This document shows positions 1-9,291 of a stretch of 33,655 nucleotides of DNA, piece by piece. The notes under the pieces were generated by a model. It saw nothing but the letters and a program-made list of their open reading frames with translations, had not been told where the DNA came from and ran no database searches. The position numbers were made by a program, and so were the translations under genes. Position 1 is the stretch's first letter, and the number at the start of each line of letters is the position of its first letter. Origin of the DNA: a virus. The stretch is taken from IMG/VR virus record IMGVR_UViG_3300007640_000119, positions 1 to 33,655 of that record; one strand, given 5' to 3'.

Positions 1-2
1 AC

Positions 3-3000
3 TTCGACAGGGATGAGTTCGATTCAGATGAGGCCTGGGAAACCTTTATGGAAGACCAAGGGCCCTATGTCGAGCGAGGAGGGGTCCCGAATCCGGAGCG
101 CCGGATGGACATCGATCGGGGCGGCGAAACCCTCGAGAAGTATCCGGTTTTCGACGCCGTCGTGATGGGGCTTCCAGAGGCTCTTCAGGAAGAGACCCGT
201 CAGGGTGTCCCTCTATTTGCTGCCAAACGGGATTCCAACATCATCATCCCAGAAGGGAAGAAGAGCCTGACCTACGATCTCCTCAAGAGTCCATGGATGG
301 AGCAGCCGAAGTCCGAGGTCGTCGACCCCTCAATTCCCGATTGGGACAACCTCCACTACTTGGTCACAAAACCGGCCCGTGAAGCGATTGAGAAAGCCAT
401 CAGTGATGGCCACGTTGACTCCGCGGCGGCTCGCCTCGTGGAGGAGACCAAACGGATGCTCAAATATCCGGATGTGGCTGCCGGAACCGGCTGGTATGGT
501 CGGATGAGGAAAAAACTCCGGTCGTCACTTGAGGATGACCACGAGATTTTTACCCACCTTTTGGGGACCACCTCGGCCCAGACTCCGGTTGAACTCAATT
601 TCCAATACGCCGTCGAGGCTCTGCTGCTTTACAAGCGAGGGAAGTTCGATCGACAGATCAAAAAATATCTTGAGTTCATCAATTTTGAGAACCCCAAGGC
701 GGCAAGAAAAGTGATGGATAAGCGGGGGATCACCGACCCTTCCGAGATCCTCACCGATCCCCAAATCGCTGACCGGTGGGTGACCCATTACAATCTACTG
801 CCGCGGCGTCAGAACGGCGGCCTGTTTGGATCCAACTCCTACCCGACCCTCAAAGCCCTGTCTGGAGTCTGGATGTCCGACAACATGACCCCCAAGACGC
901 CCCAGTTCGCGATGAACCTCTACGGGTCCTCACTGGAGGCCACGATCGATCTCTGGGCCGCCAGAACGCTTCGACGGATCATGTGGGGTGATCTCAGAAA
1001 GCAGTGGAGGATTCAGCCGATGCACGAAACTGGCGTCAAGAATGAGGATTTTGCGCTCGGTCAGGTGATCTTCAGAAGGGCTGCTAATATTCTCGGGATG
1101 GAGCCTGACGACCTTCAGGCTGTGGTCTGGTTCGGTGAGAAACACATCTGGGAGGAGGAGGGGTGGACCGGAGAGATCGGTGCCCTGAAGTCCAGTTTCG
1201 ACGACGTAGCGGACGTCTTTTTCCCCGATGGTCGACGACCTCGACAGTTCAAACACGGCCAGAATATTGTTCGATTTATCCAGAAGGAACGGCTATATTT
1301 GGGTGACATCCTTTCCGAGGATGATTACAAGTCCCTCACCCCAGGATCGAAGGAATACCGAAAGGAAACCATCTCCCGAAGACAACATGAGCGCGAATAC
1401 CGAGAAGCAGCAAAACAACCTGGTGTCCCAGCTTACATCAAATCAAGAGGATTCGACCCGATTCGCGACCGAGACTCAGGAGAACCACCGACCCCGCCAA
1501 GCGAACCAGATGGAGGCTCTGATGGCGGGGGCTCTGGACCGAGCTCAGGAGCAGGACCAGCAGGAGACCTCGGAGCGTCCCTGAGGGACGTCCCCGAGCC
1601 AATGGGTGTGAACATCAACGATAGTTCGCAGCCGTTTACTTCACAAATTCTCTCCGGTGAAAAAACCATTGAGACGAGAAATTCAGATTCTCTTCGGCCT
1701 TACGTCGGAAAGCGAGTGGGCATCGTCAGAACCGGCGTTGGGAAGGCGACCCTCGTGGGTTACGCTGATGTGGGAGAGCCAACCCTCTACCTGACTGAAG
1801 AACAGTTCCGAAGGGATGAAGGAAAGCACCTAGTGCAAGCTGGGAGCGATTACGACTTCAAGGAGAAGAAGTGGGGTTACCCGCTGACAAATGTTGAGAA
1901 AACAGAGCCTCGAGAACTGGACTCCAAGGGGATAGTGAGCAGGTCCCTCGGGGCCGCCGAGCGGGACTTAGGGAACATCGACGAAGAAGGGGCCGACGCT
2001 GCCCGTATCCTTTCCGAAGAGGTCGATGATCTCGCGGAGTTCATCAAGATGCTTGAGGCCCGGAAGGGTCAGGTGGAGGGCGAGGTCGAGACCGCGGTCC
2101 CGAGGTTGGCAAATATTTCCGGTGATGAAAATGTCAGGGCGGCCCACTCGGTGGTCCAATGGGCATACGATCAGGAGCGTGAAAAGCTCAACGAGCCCGA
2201 TATGATGGCGGAAGGGCGCCGGATGGCCGACGAGACCCCTGCCGCGGTCGAGAGAGCCATACTGGAAGCTGGGGCCAATCGAACGACCCTTGGGAGTCCT
2301 GAGATGGTCTACGCGGCCAAGGCTGTCCTCTCACGGGCCTGGAGGGACGCCACGGCCTCAGGAGACCCTGAGGCTATCTCACGGGCTCAGGTGCTGTCTC
2401 ACGCCTACCAGAGGACCCGCACCGAGGTGGCGAGGGAACTGGCGGCCGGTCGAGACCCATCAAAGACCCCAGCGGAGCGTCACGCGGAGATGATTGCGTC
2501 CTTTATGGGATTCTCTGAGCATTCCGGCGCGGAAGATCGCAGAATCAGGGATCTCGCGAAGGGCTCACAGCGCCGTGATCGCATCAGGGAGGTCCACAAG
2601 CTGATCTCACAGGCCAAGAGCCCCGAAGAGGCGAACCGCTACAAGAACGAGCTCAGGACGCTCAAGGAGGCCATTCGGGCAGCGGAGGTTGATGCGGAGG
2701 TGCAGCAAAAGCGCATGGAGACCGCCAAGAACGTCCTCGGAACCTATGGGGTCACGTTGCGCGATATTTTTGACGGTGATCGAATCAGGGCTGCCCGACA
2801 GGCCCCAGCGGTGAAATCCGCGATCGAGAGAATGAGATCTCAAGCAGGCAAGGACGCCGCCCGGATGATCCTGAACAGGCAGCCAAACAAAAAGATCCAA
2901 AAGAAACTCGGGATCACCGAAGAGAAGATCAGGCAGTTCGAGGAAGATTTCCGCAAGGCCCTCCGGTTGGAGTTTGGAAAAGCGGCCCAGCAAATGGCCC

Positions 3001-5063
3001 AGCGGAATGAGCAAGGCCGTCCCGATGACCTCGTGCTTGTTCCGGAAGATGTCCGGAACGGGAACCGATTCCACGGTGACGAAGGGGGGCAGTTCGATGT
3101 CTCGAGGCCGGAGCATGCAGTCTGGGCCGCTCGGACACTCGCCACTTTGTTCAATGGGAATGCCTACAACGCCATAAACGAGTTCTGGATCAATTCGATC
3201 CTGTCCGGTCCCCAGACCCAAGCGATCAACGTGTTCTCCAATGGGCTCAACCTCGCGTGGGACAAAACTATCGAGACCGGCCTCGAGGCGATGTTCAATC
3301 TGATCGTTCCGGGTGACAAAACCCAAGGGGCTCAGTTTGGGGATGTCCGCAGGTTCTGGGAAGGATTTTCCAAAGGGGTTGCTCCGGCATGGAGGAACGC
3401 GGTGGCCTCATTTAAGAATGATGGCCTCGACTTCTTTGAGGCATGGGCCATGCAGGAGCCGGTGGCCAGGTTCGATGTCTCCAAAGTGGAATCAGCCTAC
3501 CTGCCTTCAATCAAAGGCGCGAAGGGCAGGTTGATCAGGACCCCAGGAAATGCCCTTCAGGCGATGGACACACTGTTCAAGACTTCGATCGCCTCCGGTG
3601 AGGTCGCGGTTCAGGCCTACAGGATCGCGAACGCACAACTCAAGGTGGGGGACATCACCGAAGCCCAGATGGGTGGTCGTATTGCTGAATTGATGGAGCA
3701 CGGGAGTCCGGCTTGGATCTTGGCAATGGAGAAAGCCAAGGAACTGACCTTCACCCGAGAGTTCCAGAGCCACCCAGATGCTTCAAAGCGAGAGAAGTGG
3801 ATGTCGATGGTTCAAAGTTTCCGGTCCGGAAGGATCCGCGGGGCCGAGGAGTCAATGATCAAACTGGGTCTCAGTTTCCTGTTTCCCTTCATCCGAACCC
3901 CATACCGAATTTTCGAAATCGGACTCCGCAAGGCACCGGTGACCGGCACGGCCAACCTTCTCTACAAGGTGATCAAATCCGGAATCGCAACCTACGGGCC
4001 CAACGGTTCACTCTCCTTCAACGCCAACTACGGTGAGATGGGCCGATCGGAATTGGTCCGAGACATCACCGAGCAAGCGATTGCGAGTGTTGCTATGGCC
4101 CTCTTGGTGGGAGCCGCTGAAGGAGATGAGGATGATGAAGACAAGGAATTGCTCATTGTCGGGTCACGGCCATACGCTCCAGGTGGACACGGCGAACGAG
4201 AGTTGGCGAACCGCCTCTACGGCAGCAGCACCATCATCAGGATCGGAGGTCGTGACGGCGTCCACATCGACTACGGCCGCTATGAGCCGATCTCCACGGT
4301 GCTGGCCTCGATGATTGATATGATTCGCGAGTTCAAGAGGAACCCCAATACGGATGGCCAGACATGGCTGGTCAACCTCGGTGGCTCGCTGGCAAATCAG
4401 GCACAGGAAAAAACCTTCCTTCAGGGGATCCGGACGATTGCCGACACGGTGACGATGGCAAATCAGATGCTGAATCGGGAGCCCGAAAAGGCCCAAGAGC
4501 AAATCGAAAAAACAGCCAAGGAGTTCCTACGGGGGTTTGTTCCGAACCTGATCAGGCAGCCACTCCGGCACCTTGATCCAGTTCCGCGGGATCGGTCCGG
4601 ATATCTCTACGCACTCACCAATGCCGGTGCGTTTGGGCTTCCCAAGCACGACCTCTACGGAAGGGACCTCGAGAAGACTCTCGTGGGACCGGCAAGGTTG
4701 CTTGTCCGGACCCCGACCGACGCCGATGACCTCCATCCGGGTGATGCGTTTCTGTCCTCACTTTCTATTCGCCGCCCCGATCTGGTGAGCACATTCCCGA
4801 CATCCTGGGGTGGCTCCACCACTAACAAATTCAAAAACAGCCTTGGCGAGTGGGAAGATATGACCGATGAACAGAGGAATGTCTTTTCAAAACTTGCAGG
4901 TCAAAAATTCTCTCTCAAGGTCAACCAATGGGCTGATCCGATGAAAATGCGAAGACCAACGGAAGATGACCTCAAGGATTTTAAGGCATTGCTTTCTGCG
5001 GCCCGGAGGGAAGCCAAGGATCAGCTTTTTGTAAACGGCCAGTATGTTGGCCCTACCCGATAG
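3..5063 (+). CDS. Giant multidomain virion/polyvalent protein with ASCH domain (5' truncated)
   Basis: The frame is open to the left window edge, so the gene starts upstream; the first internal ATG is at 48, giving 1671 residues. Numbering from that ATG, residues ~260-420 carry a helical segment (TPQFAMNLYGSS, then LWAARTLRR) of a kind found in large phage polyvalent proteins. About 470-520 is a Pro/Gly/Ser-rich linker. About 520-630 looks like an ASCH domain (QPFTSQILSGEKTIETR, then an RVGIVRTG strand), a fold linked to RNA binding. About 640-1000 is charged and helical. About 1040-1320 has the SGPQTQAINVFSN and FLFPFIRTPYRIF segments typical of giant phage virion or ejection proteins. It ends just before the portal start. 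The likely role is an internal virion or DNA-ejection protein made late. The family assignment is from motif memory only; the ASCH call is the firmest domain. Confidence 0.72.
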   Translation, partial: FDRDEFDSDEAWETFMEDQGPYVERGGVPNPERRMDIDRGGETLEKYPVFDAVVMGLPEALQEETRQGVPLFAAKRDSNIIIPEGKKSLTYDLLKSPWMEQPKSEVVDPSIPDWDNLHYLVTKPAREAIEKAISDGHVDSAAARLVEETKRMLKYPDVAAGTGWYGRMRKKLRSSLEDDHEIFTHLLGTTSAQTPVELNFQYAVEALLLYKRGKFDRQIKKYLEFINFENPKAARKVMDKRGITDPSEILTDPQIADRWVTHYNLLPRRQNGGLFGSNSYPTLKALSGVWMSDNMTPKTPQFAMNLYGSSLEATIDLWAARTLRRIMWGDLRKQWRIQPMHETGVKNEDFALGQVIFRRAANILGMEPDDLQAVVWFGEKHIWEEEGWTGEIGALKSSFDDVADVFFPDGRRPRQFKHGQNIVRFIQKERLYLGDILSEDDYKSLTPGSKEYRKETISRRQHEREYREAAKQPGVPAYIKSRGFDPIRDRDSGEPPTPPSEPDGGSDGGGSGPSSGAGPAGDLGASLRDVPEPMGVNINDSSQPFTSQILSGEKTIETRNSDSLRPYVGKRVGIVRTGVGKATLVGYADVGEPTLYLTEEQFRRDEGKHLVQAGSDYDFKEKKWGYPLTNVEKTEPRELDSKGIVSRSLGAAERDLGNIDEEGADAARILSEEVDDLAEFIKMLEARKGQVEGEVETAVPRLANISGDENVRAAHSVVQWAYDQEREKLNEPDMMAEGRRMADETPAAVERAILEAGANRTTLGSPEMVYAAKAVLSRAWRDATASGDPEAISRAQVLSHAYQRTRTEVARELAAGRDPSKTPAERHAEMIASFMGFSEHSGAEDRRIRDLAKGSQRRDRIREVHKLISQAKSPEEANRYKNELRTLKEAIRAAEVDAEVQQKRMETAKNVLGTYGVTLRDIFDGDRIRAARQAPAVKSAIERMRSQAGKDAARMILNRQPNKKIQKKLGITEEKIRQFEEDFRKALRLEFGKAAQQMAQRNEQGRPDDLVLVPEDVRNGNRFHGDEGGQFDVSRPEHAVWAARTLATLFNGNAYNAINEFWINSILSGPQTQAINVFSNGLNLAWDKTIETGLEAMFNLIVPGDKTQGAQFGDVRRFWEGFSKGVAPAWRNAVASFKNDGLDFFEAWAMQEPVARFDVSKVESAYLPSIKGAKGRLIRTPGNALQAMDTLFKTSIASGEVAVQAYRIANAQLKVGDITEAQMGGRIAELMEHGSPAWILAMEKAKELTFTREFQSHPDASKREKWMSMVQSFRSGRIRGAEESMIKLGLSFLFPFIRTPYRIFEIGLRKAPVTGTANLLYKVIKSGIATYGPNGSLSFNANYGEMGRSELVRDITEQAIASVAMALLVGAAEGDEDDEDKELLIVGSRPYAPGGHGERELANRLYGSSTIIRIGGRDGVHIDYGRYEPISTVLASMIDMIREFKRNPNTDGQTWLVNLGGSLANQAQEKTFLQGIRTIADTVTMANQMLNREPEKAQEQIEKTAKEFLRGFVPNLIRQPLRHLDPVPRDRSGYLYALTNAGAFGLPKHDLYGRDLEKTLVGPARLLVRTPTDADDLHPGDAFLSSLSIRRPDLVSTFPTSWGGSTTNKFKNSLGEWEDMTDEQRNVFSKLAGQKFSLKVNQWADPMKMRRPTEDDLKDFKALLSAARREAKDQLFVNGQYVGPTR

Positions 5064-5067
5064 AATC

Positions 5068-7248
5068 ATGGCAGAACCCCAAATTGATAAAATCCTCGAG
5101 CAAGCTCCGCAGTATCCCCCCGTCGATCGCAGGGATGAGCCCCGCGTCATGATCAAATCAGCACTGCGTCTGGATCGAAAACAAGAGGATCGCCTGATCG
5201 AATGGGCGGAATCGAGGAACAAAACCTTGGAGGGAGAGATGGGTCGTGAAAATATTCATGACGTCAACTGGTATGCGAGTGACCCCGGTAAAGCTGCCAA
5301 GTCAGCCCAGACATTCATGGGGCGCCGGATCATCTACGAGATGACTTTTGCCAACCAGGTCGAATGGCGCGAGTCAATTTTGCGCGGCATTTTCGAGGAA
5401 TCGAACCACACCGTTCCAATCAGTCGCAGGATCGTCCAGCAGCAAGTCAGCAGGGCTATCAAATATTTCGTGGGGACGGAACCCTTCATGGCGGCATCTC
5501 CGATCGGTGAGAGCGACAAAGAAATAGCCGACAAGGTAAACCGCTACGCGAATTTCAAACTCCGGAAAGCAAAACTCAAAAAGACGATTGAGCGTGCGAT
5601 CTACGGGGCCTTCATCAGGGGGGAGACGGTTGTCAAAACCACCCACCTTGATCAGTCAGTCACCTATGAGACCGAGGCTGTGGTGATGATAGGCGAAGAT
5701 GGGAATCCGATCATCGCGGCCGATGGCGACTACATCTATTTCGATGACGACATCATCGAGGTGGAACCCGTGGTCCCAGAGGGTGAAGATCCGATGGATT
5801 TTGTCCCACAGTCAGTATTGGGTCGAGATCAGGTGACCCCCATTCCATCGGAAGCAAATCGGCTCTACGAGGCCAGAACGATCGAAAGGACAGTGACCCA
5901 CTACAGGGGGCCGGAATCAAAGCCGGTCTACTTTCGCGATTTCCTGTGTCCGCTGAACGCTGAATCGATCCAAGACGCCGACCAGATCTGCCACCTTTAC
6001 GATATGCCGGTGATGTCGCTGGTCGATATGATCGTGCAGAACAATTCCATCCAAGGTTCGGAGGACTCCTACATTCGCGGCCTCAACCTGATTCGGGAGG
6101 TGGCATCCGAGTCCGGACAGCCCAGCACGGCCGCAAACAAGCCCCGCCCTGAACTCAATGAGTCGGGAGAGGATTTGACCTCAGAGGGCGAGGCGGAAGC
6201 CACAACGAGGGAGCCGACCACCGAAATTGCGGAAACCTATCTGCGTTTTGATGTGGACGAAGACGGTCGGTATGAGGATGTGATCTTGGTCTACGATCGT
6301 AAGAACAACATTCCGCTTTTCTATGATCACGTTGCCAATGTGACTCCGGACTCCAAGCGCCCTTTCCGGTGCGTCCGAATCAACCCCGTTGAGGGAAGGT
6401 GGCACGGTATTGGATCCATGGAGATTTTTGAGCCAATCCAGAAGATTGTGGACCTGTCCTTCAACCGATGGAACTTCAGCCAGTCAAGCTCCGGTCGGAT
6501 TGATCTCTTCCGGCCCTACAACACGATTGAGGGGGATTCGAATCCAAACCTCGAGATGAACTGGGGAGGAACCTACACGCCGCTGCCCGATAAGACATCC
6601 GATGATGTAATTGAGACGGTTTACTTGGAGGACATCAAGTCTGACGAGCTTCAGAACCTGATTGAGTTCAATCTCCAGATGGCGATGAACATGAGTGGGG
6701 TCGCGAGTGTCAACGATTCCGAGATGGCCGGCATGGACTCCACCAAGCTCGCCACGGGGATTCGGAATATCGACCTCAGTGGTCATGAACTTTTCGGGGT
6801 CTACGTTTCCGACCTTGAGGACGGCATCGAAGACCTGGTCCATCAGGCCGTCCTCGTCACGATGGCCAATCTTGATGAGGATGAAGTCTTCGAGTTCTTT
6901 GAGGGCGGGGCTCCGGAAATGGGGGTCATGTCCCCAGCGGAGATCAATCACCTCGATCTCAATATCAGGCTCGAGATGACCCGCTACCACGCGGAGCAAC
7001 AGTTGCAGCAGAACCTTCAGGCCTCTGCCATCGTCAGGGAGTTCTACAGTCTGCCGCCACAAATCCAAATGCAGACAGTCCAGTTTTACGTGGATATCCT
7101 GAAGGCGTTTCAGATCCAGAATGCCGAACGGTATCTCGTTCCTTCAAATGTCCAGATCGGCGTAGAGCCAGGGTTGCCCGGAGGGCCTCAGGGTGCTATG
7201 AGTGCAGCGGGGGGACAGCCCAAACCCAGCACCGGCCCACTGACCTGA
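5068..7248 (+). CDS. Portal protein
   Basis: This is a ~726-residue portal, the dodecameric ring at the capsid vertex through which DNA enters and leaves. Supporting features are the size (large, as in P22- and N4-type portals), an early conserved stretch around RRIVQQQVSRAIKYFVG, the central WHGIGSMEIFEPIQKIVDLS segment that is typical of portal cores, a helical region with TKLATGIRNIDLSG, and a Gln-rich helical C-terminus followed by a Gly/Pro tail. An upstream ATG at 5044 lies inside the preceding gene. I prefer 5068 because it falls 4 nt after that gene's stop and gives an ordinary MAEPQ start; neither has a good Shine-Dalgarno site. It is followed with a 1-nt overlap by a small gene and, after an inverted pair, by scaffold and capsid genes. 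Confidence 0.88.
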   Translation: MAEPQIDKILEQAPQYPPVDRRDEPRVMIKSALRLDRKQEDRLIEWAESRNKTLEGEMGRENIHDVNWYASDPGKAAKSAQTFMGRRIIYEMTFANQVEWRESILRGIFEESNHTVPISRRIVQQQVSRAIKYFVGTEPFMAASPIGESDKEIADKVNRYANFKLRKAKLKKTIERAIYGAFIRGETVVKTTHLDQSVTYETEAVVMIGEDGNPIIAADGDYIYFDDDIIEVEPVVPEGEDPMDFVPQSVLGRDQVTPIPSEANRLYEARTIERTVTHYRGPESKPVYFRDFLCPLNAESIQDADQICHLYDMPVMSLVDMIVQNNSIQGSEDSYIRGLNLIREVASESGQPSTAANKPRPELNESGEDLTSEGEAEATTREPTTEIAETYLRFDVDEDGRYEDVILVYDRKNNIPLFYDHVANVTPDSKRPFRCVRINPVEGRWHGIGSMEIFEPIQKIVDLSFNRWNFSQSSSGRIDLFRPYNTIEGDSNPNLEMNWGGTYTPLPDKTSDDVIETVYLEDIKSDELQNLIEFNLQMAMNMSGVASVNDSEMAGMDSTKLATGIRNIDLSGHELFGVYVSDLEDGIEDLVHQAVLVTMANLDEDEVFEFFEGGAPEMGVMSPAEINHLDLNIRLEMTRYHAEQQLQQNLQASAIVREFYSLPPQIQMQTVQFYVDILKAFQIQNAERYLVPSNVQIGVEPGLPGGPQGAMSAAGGQPKPSTGPLT

Positions 7249-7493
7249 TGGACAACACTGATCGCATATCTGCAATCCGGACTCTTCTCAAGAGTCCCGG
7301 CTGGAACAACTACCTGAAGCCGGACCTCGAAAAAGCCCTGTTGATTCTTGAGAAAGACGTCCTCCGGAACGAGGAGCTTTCCGAAAAAGACAGGGAGGCG
7401 AAGCGTAACGAGGCCAAAGCACTCCGGAAATTGATCCACAAACCAGATCGAGACCTGGTCCACCTTTCGAAACAAATGAAACAGGATAGCTAG
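7248..7493 (+). CDS. Small hypothetical protein downstream of portal
   Basis: An 81-residue charged, helical protein (many Lys, Arg and Glu, no Cys). The start overlaps the portal stop by one base (TGATG), which implies translational coupling and the same transcript. I recognise no domain. A tiny helical protein between portal and scaffold genes is common in podovirus-like genomes and may be a minor head factor, but that is inference from position. Its TAG stop shares the CTAG tetranucleotide with the stop of the converging gene on the other strand. Confidence 0.65.
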   Translation: MDNTDRISAIRTLLKSPGWNNYLKPDLEKALLILEKDVLRNEELSEKDREAKRNEAKALRKLIHKPDRDLVHLSKQMKQDS

Positions 7494-8551
7494 ACCTTTT
7501 CGAGATCTATCCGGACTTGGCCGGACATGCTGTAGGCAGCAAACTCTCCAATCCCTGTTGAGTTGAACGGTGTCCCGTCATTGTATCTCGTATCTGGATC
7601 TATCTGAGTCCTTGCGCTGCCGAGTCCTGATTGTAATCGTGGGCGGATCGTGTATTCAGCGCCCGACAGTGCAGTCAGAGTGAAGTCGACATTTATCTCC
7701 CTATAACCGGTGGGAGGGTCGCCTGAACTCTGAGGATCCGAAACCTCATCCCCATAGGAGTTGCCTCCAATCAGTACGTCAGCACCCTCGAGAACCGATT
7801 CATAAATCGGCATCCATGGGACTGGGCCGGCCGCTGGGTTGAAGTTAGTGATTACGGTCACCGGTCCGCACCACCCAAGGCCTACGCCAGCGGAACAGGA
7901 AAATGGAATTTGGTATCGCCAACCTGGATTCGGCACCCCTTCAGCGCGATCCTCTTCCTCCCACACCTTCCTCCAGAGCGATTGATCTGTGGCAAAAATT
8001 GAATTGTTCCTGACCGTGACAACCGGCGCAGTGGTGGCAAAGTTATCGTTTTCAAAATCGGGCCAATCCCTCCAAGCCTCGACCCCGTAGCTCCCATAGC
8101 TCCCTGAAGCAGTGTTGGTCTCCAACGATGATTCGAATGCGTCATTGGGCGGGAACGGGTTCGCCGTTCTGGTTATGTCATCAATATTCCCAATAAGTGA
8201 CGTCCTCAGGAAATCGTAGGCGTCAAGATAGTCCGACTCGCCACTGTCGCCATCACCTTTCGGTATCCACCGGCGCTCTCTCTTGTAGATTGTCGGCGCA
8301 TCCTCATCGGGACCAATCAGCGGGTCACCCTTGGTCAGATTGGAAGTTCCATTTCCAGAAATCGTTCCGCCAAAACCATCGCTCACATTCACTGAGTATC
8401 TGATTTGGTTCACGTTGAGCATCCAGTCTACCCAATCCCTTGGCCTCACCCAAAAGGGATCCCAAAAAGTAAGCTCGGACACTTTATTGCCCTGCCGGTT
8501 GGTCATCCATGCGTTGCGTCCGCAAAAAGGGGTCGGGTCAGGTCTGCTCAT
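7490..8551 (-). CDS. Hypothetical protein, inverted within the morphogenesis cluster
   Basis: 353 residues, rich in Gly, Ser, Asp and aromatic residues with few Lys, a composition suggesting a beta-rich extracellular or virion protein. No known domain is recognised. There is no signal peptide or membrane segment. It is the second gene of a two-gene minus-strand unit: its ATG overlaps the stop of the upstream minus-strand gene by 4 nt (ATGA). It converges on the small post-portal gene with a 4-nt overlap. Opposite orientation to all surrounding head genes implies separate transcription or recent acquisition. It could be a decoration, fibre-accessory or host-interaction protein. Confidence 0.7.
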   Translation of the reverse strand: MSRPDPTPFCGRNAWMTNRQGNKVSELTFWDPFWVRPRDWVDWMLNVNQIRYSVNVSDGFGGTISGNGTSNLTKGDPLIGPDEDAPTIYKRERRWIPKGDGDSGESDYLDAYDFLRTSLIGNIDDITRTANPFPPNDAFESSLETNTASGSYGSYGVEAWRDWPDFENDNFATTAPVVTVRNNSIFATDQSLWRKVWEEEDRAEGVPNPGWRYQIPFSCSAGVGLGWCGPVTVITNFNPAAGPVPWMPIYESVLEGADVLIGGNSYGDEVSDPQSSGDPPTGYREINVDFTLTALSGAEYTIRPRLQSGLGSARTQIDPDTRYNDGTPFNSTGIGEFAAYSMSGQVRIDLEKV

Positions 8552-9252
8552 GGAAGATAGATGTCTCCGGGTAGAGGTGATGGGTAGACCATGTATTGGC
8601 CCTCCTGTTCGTCCTGATCGATAAAATATGAATCCACCAATGTGAGATCAGAATCAGGGGCCACCGATCTGACTCCCACGTTATCGTCAGATAGCACTGG
8701 CGTGATGTCTGCATTTTCCAAAACATTCAGTGGGTGCGTGATGGCGAGTGGATAATAGAATTTGAGGAAATTGAAGTTCCCTCCTCCTTGACTCTCAATC
8801 GGGTAGTCATCCGACCAGTTCTGCCCTCCTTTCAGGGTGATTTTCCACTCATCACTAACAAACTCCCCCTCAAGATAGAGGCGGTCATTGTTGGCCGAAA
8901 TATCAAATTCCTGGTCGAGTTTCTCTATGGAGATTGCCGTATTGAACATCGCCCCTGACCGGATGGTCCCCGGATTCTCAACCGAGACCGCGTCAGGGCT
9001 ACCGGTCAACCTCCATTTTCTTGCGGACTGTGGATCACTCCCAAGTAGGTCGGCAAGGGCTTCGAATTTCCTGCCAGTAGCGTCGACCAATATCTCATGC
9101 TGCAAAGGCGTAAGCAGATCGACAACCCATCTCATTTGGTCCTGAAGGGCACTTAGTGCCCGTGCTTGCATGGCGGCTGCGTCCGGATCGAAATCTGCAC
9201 CCGGAACTGGTGCCATGAAGTCGTCTCCTCCTGATGGTGCTGTGAATGGCAT
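8548..9252 (-). CDS. Hypothetical protein, first gene of the inverted pair
   Basis: About 234 residues from an ATG at 9252 (MPFTAPSGG). The frame extends further upstream to an ATG at 9360, but that extension is Arg-rich and overlaps the opposite scaffold gene, so I place the start at 9252. The N-terminal 35 residues are Gly/Pro/Asp-rich, followed by a helical stretch (ARALSALQDQMRWVVDLL) and then a beta-rich region with NDRLYLEGEFVSDEWKITLK. That resembles a trimerising helix leading to a beta domain, as in virion appendage proteins, but no family is recognised. No clear Shine-Dalgarno site. It is coupled to the following minus-strand gene by an ATGA overlap and starts divergently from the scaffold. 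Confidence 0.66.
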   Translation of the reverse strand: MPFTAPSGGDDFMAPVPGADFDPDAAAMQARALSALQDQMRWVVDLLTPLQHEILVDATGRKFEALADLLGSDPQSARKWRLTGSPDAVSVENPGTIRSGAMFNTAISIEKLDQEFDISANNDRLYLEGEFVSDEWKITLKGGQNWSDDYPIESQGGGNFNFLKFYYPLAITHPLNVLENADITPVLSDDNVGVRSVAPDSDLTLVDSYFIDQDEQEGQYMVYPSPLPGDIYLP

Positions 9253-9291
9253 AACTGAATTTTTTGTTGACTCGGTCACTTTACCACTCAG

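Noticed and set aside
2607-3326. 239-residue minus-strand ORF
   Set aside because: It lies opposite the giant virion gene, with no domain or start signal; a shadow frame.
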